This document shows, piece by piece, positions 58,685-64,000 of a DNA stretch of 64,000 nucleotides. The stretch covers positions 248,001 through 312,000 of the forward strand of contig NZ_JAJVKV010000012.1 of assembly GCF_024198175.1 (NCBI RefSeq), written 5' to 3'. The notes beneath the pieces were generated by a model. That model worked only from the letters and a program-made list of their open reading frames with translations, made no database searches and was not told the origin of the DNA. The DNA comes from Pyxidicoccus xibeiensis. Its GTDB lineage: Bacteria; Myxococcota; Myxococcia; Myxococcales; Myxococcaceae. A program made the translations under genes and the position numbers. Each line of letters starts with the position of its first letter. Position 1 is the first letter of the stretch.

Positions 58685-59461
58685 ATGAGCGACGAGATTT
58701 CCGGACGGGGCGACCCGTTGAAATCACTGCAGCTGCTGTGGGGAAGGGCCGAGGCGCCGCGGCGAGGGCCGAAGGCGAAGGCGAGTGTCGCGGAGCTGGT
58801 GTCCGCGGCTGTCGCCATCGCGGATGCCGAAGGGCTCGAGGCCGTCAGCACGCGCCGGGTCGCGGACGCGGTCGGCATCTCCCCCATGTCGTTCTACACG
58901 CACATCCCCGGCAAGGCGGAGCTGTTGGACCTGATGATGGATGCGGTGGCGGGAGAGGTCCTGAAGGACAGGCCCGTCTTCAAGCCCGCGCAGTGGCGAG
59001 CCAACCTGACGCGGGTGGCGACCGAGCATCGCAACGTCTATCTGGCCCACCCGTGGGTGATTCAGCTCGGGACGCACCGGACGGTGCTTGGCCCCAACAC
59101 CTTCCAGTCGGCCGATATCGCGCTGAGCGCTGTCGAAGGCCTGGGGCTGACGGATATCGAGATGGACCGGGTCATCACGCTGGTCCTCGACTACGTCCAC
59201 GGCGCGGTCCGCAACGCGGCGCGAGAGAAGCGGGTCAAGGAGCTGACCGGAATGACCGACGAGCAGTGGTGGTACCGCGTCGCGCCGTTCCTCGAGACGG
59301 TCGACTTCACGCCGTACCCCGTGCTCGCGCGCGTCGGGAAGACCACGGGAGAGACCTACGGCGCGCATGACCCCGAAGGGGCCTTCGCCTTCGGCCTGGC
59401 CCGGCTGCTCGATGGCCTGACGGTGTTCATCGAGGCGAAGGCCGTGAAGCGGAAGCGCTAG
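58685..59461 (+). CDS. TetR-family regulator of the UvrA-like gene
   Basis: 258 aa. The HTH is AELVSAAVAIADAEGLEAVS with VADAVGISPMSFYTHIPGKA, of the TetR type. The C-terminal domain (VYLAHPWVIQLGTHRTVLGP and LDYVHGAVRNAAREKRVKEL) resembles the tetracycline-repressor-like C-terminal group that senses hydrophobic drugs. It is divergent from the UvrA-like gene and shares a 91-bp promoter region with direct repeats. Confidence 0.88.
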   Translation: MSDEISGRGDPLKSLQLLWGRAEAPRRGPKAKASVAELVSAAVAIADAEGLEAVSTRRVADAVGISPMSFYTHIPGKAELLDLMMDAVAGEVLKDRPVFKPAQWRANLTRVATEHRNVYLAHPWVIQLGTHRTVLGPNTFQSADIALSAVEGLGLTDIEMDRVITLVLDYVHGAVRNAAREKRVKELTGMTDEQWWYRVAPFLETVDFTPYPVLARVGKTTGETYGAHDPEGAFAFGLARLLDGLTVFIEAKAVKRKR

Positions 59462-59507
59462 CCAGGCCCGTCTGCCGCACGGGACGTTGCAGGCAGTGGG
59501 CCTGCAT

Positions 59508-60593
59508 TCAGCTCCCGACCTCGCACATCCAGTCCACGTAGAACGGGAACAGGTAGGCATCTGCTGGGGTCGCGGGCTCGTTCCCGAGCGCGTCGGGCAT
59601 GCAGCCATCGTAGGCCATCGAGCCGTGCGCGGTGCAGCCTGGCCGTGCAGCCTTGCTGGTCGTCGCCACCTCGAACGAGGTGGGCCAGGTGGTGTCGAGA
59701 CTCACGAAGTCGGAGGACGTCACGCCAAACTCCATGGCGATGAATGCGGCCGGGACAGAGAAGCCGGGGCGATCGTGAATGAAGGCGCGCCGGGGCGATG
59801 GGATGTCGGGCCAGTCGTGCCACTGCGCGTACGTCCGAACGCCGCTCATGCAGTCGTCGTCGCCGCCGTCAAACAGCAGGATGCCATCGACCGCCTCCGT
59901 CTTGGAGATGACCATGGCGTGACCCGCGCCCTGCGAGTGGCCGGAGACGACGATGGCGTCCCAGTCGATGTCCGTGAACTCGATCTGCTGGTTATGGTTG
60001 TCGCGGCTGAGGAAGTCGTCCCACCCCGCAAGTGGGTCCCGGGCATGGAGTTCCTTGAGCAGAAGGTAGAGGCGATATGTAATTGAGTCCCCCGCCTGCA
60101 CCGACACGGCTGACGACAAGTTCGTGCCAGAGACGACATCGCGCCGTGCCGGCCCGTAGCAGCCGCAGCTGTTCGCGCATGTTTTTTCAAGGTTCGCCGT
60201 GTTGTCATACGACAGCCCAATGGTCTTGTAGCCAGCGTAGGCCGCCATCGAAAGGAGGTCGTCGTACTTGTTCGGCTCCGACTTCGTGCCGGGTAGGAAC
60301 AGGTAGAGCTGGTTCGGGCGAGGCATCGGGTGATTCGATGCCGGCGTGTACACGTGGTGAGCGCCGCAGGGAGACGCGTTGGTGCCGCCTGGGCACGCAG
60401 TCGAGGCCCCTACGACATTGAGAGGCTCCGGCTCGATGACCTGCCTGCTCGACGGGAACGCGGCGAAGTCCGCTGGAGTCGCCGGTGGACACGCTCCGGC
60501 CAGGCTCGGCACGAGGAGCAGAGACACCGCGCAGGCAGCAACAGCACAGACGGCAGCTCGGTGCTCGGGGGGATGGGGGGCATGGGGACGCAT
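59508..60593 (-). CDS. Exported BPSS1187-like alpha/beta hydrolase
   Basis: 361 aa from ATG at 60593. Signal peptide (AAVCAVAACAVSLLLVPSLA). NQLYLFLPGTKSEPNKYDDL is the oxyanion strand and loop, and IVVSGHSQGAGHAMVISKTE holds the nucleophile elbow (GHSQG). ILLFDGGDDDCM and the late ARPGCTAHGSMAYDGCMPD give the acid/His region with paired Cys. The order resembles the BPSS1187 family of secreted hydrolases. Substrate unknown. The 290-bp spacer to the next, divergent gene is AT-rich at 60760-60835 and should hold promoters. Confidence 0.72.
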   Translation of the reverse strand: MRPHAPHPPEHRAAVCAVAACAVSLLLVPSLAGACPPATPADFAAFPSSRQVIEPEPLNVVGASTACPGGTNASPCGAHHVYTPASNHPMPRPNQLYLFLPGTKSEPNKYDDLLSMAAYAGYKTIGLSYDNTANLEKTCANSCGCYGPARRDVVSGTNLSSAVSVQAGDSITYRLYLLLKELHARDPLAGWDDFLSRDNHNQQIEFTDIDWDAIVVSGHSQGAGHAMVISKTEAVDGILLFDGGDDDCMSGVRTYAQWHDWPDIPSPRRAFIHDRPGFSVPAAFIAMEFGVTSSDFVSLDTTWPTSFEVATTSKAARPGCTAHGSMAYDGCMPDALGNEPATPADAYLFPFYVDWMCEVGS

Positions 60594-60883
60594 CGACTTC
60601 TTCCTCAAGGAGGTATGGGCATGCGGGACCTTCCCGGCTGCATCCTCCAGAAGGAGAGGGCACCCAGCTGGAAGCTTGTGACAAAGCCCCGCTAGCGCCC
60701 CCTCCCCGAGCTCGCGGGCCAGGGCGTGACGCAGGTGGACTCTCAATCCCCGAGAAACAGTATCAGTAGTACAGGTGTGAACTGGTAAACTTTTGCAGTC
60801 CTGTCATGTTACTCTGAGTGTTTCTGTCTTCGCTCATGGTGAGCGGCGGCATCGAGGTGCCGCGGGTTGCAGAAGGGGCAGGT

Positions 60884-62506
60884 ATGAACAGGCTGTTTGT
60901 GATTGCTGTCACGCTGGGTGGAGCGCTGGTGACAGGGTGCAGTGGCCTGACGGAGGAGCCACCTGCTTCCGAGGCCGCGGCGCCCGTTGCCTCCGTCCGC
61001 CAGAAGGTCCTCTCCCCGGGGCTCGTGGATGCGCTCGAGTGCTTGCAGGGGTACGTCGAGGCAGGGACGTGCGACTGGGAGCACTGGAGCGAGATGCATG
61101 AGCTGTGCGCGACCTATGACCACCCGGAGCTCGAGGACGGGTTCTTCCTCGAAGAGGTGCAGGCAGGACGCTGCACGGCCACCCACTGGCCCACGCTGCG
61201 TGCGCAGGTCGTTGCCGCAGCCGCCCCTGTCCTCGTGCGGACCCACTGCGACTCCTCCTCCCAGGTGATGCAGGGGACGGAGCTCGACGGCTGCTTCACC
61301 CTGCAGGGGACGGGCGCCTCCTACGTCAGCGTGACGTACGACACGGCCGCGACGCTCTATTCCGGCGCGGGCTGCACCGGCGAGGCGCTCGCCGTCCAGG
61401 CCGACACCAGCCTGTGCGGGACCTCGTACCCCAGCGGCGCGGGGGCGAACGACAACGTGAGGTCCTACCGGCTCCACCCGGCCCAGGAGAGACCGTCATC
61501 GGCGCGCTACACCTGCGCTCCCGACGAGCCGACGTGCGTCACGAACTTCAACAGCAAGGTGGACAGGGTCAACTCGACGCACACCGTCAAGATTGTCCGC
61601 GTCGCCCAGGCGGGACGCACCACCGCCTCGATTGCCGATATCAGGAACGACATCTACAAGCTGTATGACTTCTTCGGCACGGCGTCGCGCGGCCAGGTGA
61701 GCCTGAATCTCCTCGAGGGGAGTCACCGGACGGTGACTGTGCCGAGCACCGCCAACTGCGGGCAGGCGGAGGCCCAGGCCACGAGGGTCAGCAGCAACTC
61801 GGACGCGTTCCTGACCGTCATCAGGCTGCCGGCCGGGTTGTGCAAGCCCAGTTCACCGGCGCACGCAGGCTCGCACCGCATCTACATGAGGAACGGCCTG
61901 CAGAACATCTACGCCCACGAGGTGGGACACGTCCTCGGCCTCAACCACGGCGAACGGATCCTCGAGGATGGCAGCACCCTGGGTAACAGCGACACGACCA
62001 CGCTCATGGCCAGGATGCCGGCGACCAACTACAACCTGCCGCAGCTCCACTGGCTGGGTTGGACGAAGAAGGAGGACCTCGTCCAGGTCAACTCGGCCAT
62101 CGAAGACGGGAGCGCGTTCGACATCACCCTGCGGCCGGTGGACCTGAATGTCGACGACGGCAGCGGCCTTCCGCTGGGCGCCGTCTACGAAATCCCCGGC
62201 AAGGCCTTGCGGCTGTTCATCTCCATGCCGAGGTCACGCACCACCGACATCAACCCGGTGGAAGGCGGCTCGGTGTTCGTCCATCGTGCGCGCATCTGCG
62301 AGGGCTGCACGGGCATGGTTATGGGCACGATGCGAATCGAGCAGTTCAGCGCCACGTCCACCGCGGCTCGCACCGTCAGGGACCTCGTCATCACGCCGCT
62401 GGGCTTCACGAGCCACCTCATCCGGGAGGACGGGAAGAACGTCGAGGTGTTCGACACCGTCACGCTGCGCATCCAGCGGGCGGCTCCGGTGTTGCGCGCT
62501 CCATAG
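60884..62506 (+). CDS. Lipoprotein metalloprotease with beta/gamma-crystallin-like domain
   Basis: 540 aa from ATG at 60884 (AAGGGG upstream). Lipobox VTGC (Cys19). Residues ~45-115 form two short Cys-containing helical repeats (ALECLQGYVEAGTCDWEHWS). Residues ~120-205 resemble a beta/gamma-crystallin Greek key (TLYSGAGCTGEALAV, then GANDNVRSYRL), a calcium-binding fold. The protease domain (~220-400) has YAHEVGHVLGLNHG (HEVGH 345-349, third His 355) and a Met-turn TTTLMARM, matrixin-like. The remainder is beta-rich. It is probably an envelope-anchored digestive or processing protease. Confidence 0.75.
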   Translation: MNRLFVIAVTLGGALVTGCSGLTEEPPASEAAAPVASVRQKVLSPGLVDALECLQGYVEAGTCDWEHWSEMHELCATYDHPELEDGFFLEEVQAGRCTATHWPTLRAQVVAAAAPVLVRTHCDSSSQVMQGTELDGCFTLQGTGASYVSVTYDTAATLYSGAGCTGEALAVQADTSLCGTSYPSGAGANDNVRSYRLHPAQERPSSARYTCAPDEPTCVTNFNSKVDRVNSTHTVKIVRVAQAGRTTASIADIRNDIYKLYDFFGTASRGQVSLNLLEGSHRTVTVPSTANCGQAEAQATRVSSNSDAFLTVIRLPAGLCKPSSPAHAGSHRIYMRNGLQNIYAHEVGHVLGLNHGERILEDGSTLGNSDTTTLMARMPATNYNLPQLHWLGWTKKEDLVQVNSAIEDGSAFDITLRPVDLNVDDGSGLPLGAVYEIPGKALRLFISMPRSRTTDINPVEGGSVFVHRARICEGCTGMVMGTMRIEQFSATSTAARTVRDLVITPLGFTSHLIREDGKNVEVFDTVTLRIQRAAPVLRAP

Positions 62507-62557
62507 GCCGCTCGGGGAGGGAAGCCCCGCATCACGCCAGGCTCGTCCGAGCTGGCG

Positions 62558-62587
62558 AGGACCTGTCCTCTCTTGTGAACAGGTCCT
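62558..62587 (+). terminator. Hairpin after the crystallin-protease gene
   Basis: Arms AGGACCTGT (62558-62566) and ACAGGTCCT (62579-62587) with a 12-nt loop, 52 bp after the stop. Confidence 0.4.
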
Positions 62588-62731
62588 GTCCTCGGCAGCA
62601 GTCAGGTGGGGCCCGGGCGCAGGGGCTCCCACTGCACTGCGCGCCGCAAGTGCTCGCAACTCCAGGAGGCAGTGAATTGGCCCCGCGCTTGCTCAAGGAC
62701 GTCCCGGGACGGACCTCCCCCGGAGACGACC

Positions 62732-64000
62732 ATGGCTATCGGACGCGCAGGCGGTGCAGGCAACAGCGGTTCGGCTGAAGCGGCGCGGCGCGCGGCGGCA
62801 GAGGCGGCACGGCGCGCGGCAGAAGAGGCGGCGCGGCGCGCGGCGGCAGAGTCGGCACGGCGCGCGGCGGAAGCGGCGGCGCGGCAGGCCTCGGAGGCGG
62901 CGGCGCGACAGCCGGCCGAGCTTGCCCCGCGGCAGCCGGTGGAGCTGGCGAAGCGGCAGCAGCAGTCGAGCTTCGAGCCGGCGGGCGCGAAGAACCGGCT
63001 GAACCTGGACGGCGCGGCTGCTCCGGCGACGTCGCTGCTCAACGAGAACACGAACGACACGGCGGTCAACTGCCTGGACCAGGCGGCGGACTGGGTGAAC
63101 CGGAGCTCTCCGGAGCTGCAGGCGCGCTCGGAGCTGGTGTTCCTGGAGGACCAGCGTGCCGGCGCCGAGGCCCAGTCGGGCCACGTGGTGGTGCGCCAGG
63201 GTGAGCGCGTGCTCGACCCGAGCACCGGCACGAGCTACGAGGACATGCAGGCGTACTCGCGGGAGAACCCCGAGTACCGCGAGGTCGGCACGCTGCCGGG
63301 CACCACGGCCGCGAGGGTGTTCGCCACCGAGCCGGGCTCGCCCGAGCGCGCCCAGGCCCTGGCCGACGCGAACGTCTCCCCCGAACTGCAGCGGATGATG
63401 GTGGCCGACCCGCCGGTGGAGGGGGACGTCCCCAACCCGGCCACCGCCGAGCCGAGGGACATCAGCATCCCCGGGCAGGCGGGGCCCGTGTCGGTGGAGT
63501 TCAGCGACACGCTGGAGCGGGACCTCCAGCGGGAGGACGGGAATGTCACCGTCAACATCGAAGCGGAGACGTCCGTGTCCGCGACGGGCACGGTGGAGAT
63601 TGGCACGGCGAGGGTGGGGGCCTCCGTGTCGGCCGGCGCCTCCTCGGGCGAGCGCCTGTCCTACGAGGTGACGATGTCCGAGGCGGACTTCGCGCGGCTC
63701 CAGCGCGGCGAGATTCCGCCTCCGCACCCGCTCAACCCCGAGTCGCTGCCCGACGGCGCCTCCATCACGATGGAGCAGTCGCAGTTCACCGGCACCTCGC
63801 TCGAGGCGGGACTCTCCAGCCTGGCGGGGGAGCTGGGCCTGTCCAGCGACGTCACACAGGGCGAGGGGATGTCCCTCGAGGTGAGCCGCACCGGTGACTC
63901 CGTGCAGGTGACGGCGGGCCCCACCCGGTTCATCGAGAGCGGCGGCGGGGTGAGCGTCGGCCGGGGCCCGGTGTCGGTGGACGTGGGTCGCACGAACAGT
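62732..64000 (+). CDS. Unknown protein with Arg/Ala coiled coil and candidate Cys-His-Asp site (3' end outside window)
   Basis: At least 423 aa, still open at the window end. GGAG precedes the ATG. Residues ~15-60 are a heptad-like run of AARRAAAE units. Residues ~100-175 contain NCLDQAADWV (Cys114), SGHVVVRQGERV (His151) and LDPSTGTSY (Asp162), the order and spacing of a papain-like/transglutaminase triad. The rest is a beta-rich repetitive region (VTVNIEAETSVSATGTVEIG, then VEIGTARVGASVSAGA). No signal peptide. It resembles, in style, the other non-Sec Ala-rich proteins in this window; a secreted toxin-like role is conceivable but unproven. Confidence 0.6.
   Translation, partial: MAIGRAGGAGNSGSAEAARRAAAEAARRAAEEAARRAAAESARRAAEAAARQASEAAARQPAELAPRQPVELAKRQQQSSFEPAGAKNRLNLDGAAAPATSLLNENTNDTAVNCLDQAADWVNRSSPELQARSELVFLEDQRAGAEAQSGHVVVRQGERVLDPSTGTSYEDMQAYSRENPEYREVGTLPGTTAARVFATEPGSPERAQALADANVSPELQRMMVADPPVEGDVPNPATAEPRDISIPGQAGPVSVEFSDTLERDLQREDGNVTVNIEAETSVSATGTVEIGTARVGASVSAGASSGERLSYEVTMSEADFARLQRGEIPPPHPLNPESLPDGASITMEQSQFTGTSLEAGLSSLAGELGLSSDVTQGEGMSLEVSRTGDSVQVTAGPTRFIESGGGVSVGRGPVSVDVGRTNS

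Overview
The window looks like a chromosomal segment of a myxobacterium (Myxococcus/Corallococcus/Pyxidicoccus type). The basis is very high GC with strong G/C at third codon positions, many lipoproteins, RCC1, MopE-like and beta/gamma-crystallin-like secreted proteins, several HExxH proteases, and a DUF2169/DUF4150 toxin-delivery cluster. No rRNA, tRNA, CRISPR array, transposase or core metabolic operon was recognised. This is accessory genome made mostly of predation, competition and defence genes. All family assignments come from reading motifs by eye, not from searches.

Layout. 1-4.8 kb: PAS-protein 5' end, a bactofilin-like protein, a LysR regulator that overlaps a single-domain response regulator tail to tail, and a CapA-family lipoprotein. 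4.9-9.9 kb: a GNAT-toxin/antitoxin pair (TacTA-like) with palindromes upstream, then a two-gene McrBC-like restriction module. 10.2-13.3 kb: an exported SPOR/TPR-like protein, an unknown 474-aa protein and an ADP-ribosylglycohydrolase. 13.4-17.5 kb: a LysM protein, an orphan type III secretion inner-rod-like protein, an Ala/Gly-rich hydrophobic protein and a trigger-factor-like PPIase. 17.6-19.9 kb: an RCC1-repeat lipoprotein.

19.9-27.1 kb is a contact-dependent toxin island: DUF2169 adaptor, Imm49-type immunity, a protein with a histone-like tail and an apparent AUU start, a degenerate ketosynthase-fold protein, three tandem Imm11-type immunity genes, an AHH-type nuclease toxin, and a DUF4150 PAAR-like tip. 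27.3-30.8 kb is a two-gene operon of an astacin-like protease without signal peptide and a caspase-like protease. 30.9-35.8 kb holds a lipoprotein, a proteinase-K-like protein whose catalytic positions all appear replaced, and a protein with seven helical repeats. 35.9-38.6 kb is an 893-aa Ala-rich coiled-coil protein, followed by decayed fragments of an aquaporin and a hypoxanthine phosphoribosyltransferase.

39.2-47.7 kb: a Cys-rich MopE-like protein, a 2247-aa SpvB/TcdB/Rhs lipoprotein whose low-GC C-terminal tip carries HEELH, and a small zinc-ribbon protein that is probably its immunity partner. 47.9-51.4 kb: a serine beta-lactamase-fold hydrolase and an OmpR-type two-component system. 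51.4-59.5 kb: a TetR/GFA-like pair, a GH18-like exported glycosidase, an M43 protease, an alpha/beta hydrolase, and a UvrA-like ABC protein divergent from its own TetR regulator. 59.5-64 kb: a BPSS1187-like hydrolase, a crystallin-like metalloprotease lipoprotein, and the 5' part of a protein with an Arg/Ala-rich coiled coil and a candidate Cys-His-Asp site.

The most unusual items are the dead S8 protease with a hairpin over its ribosome-binding site, the toxin island with triplicated immunity and pseudo-ketosynthase, the metzincin-caspase pair, the apparent AUU start, and the Rhs tip swap.
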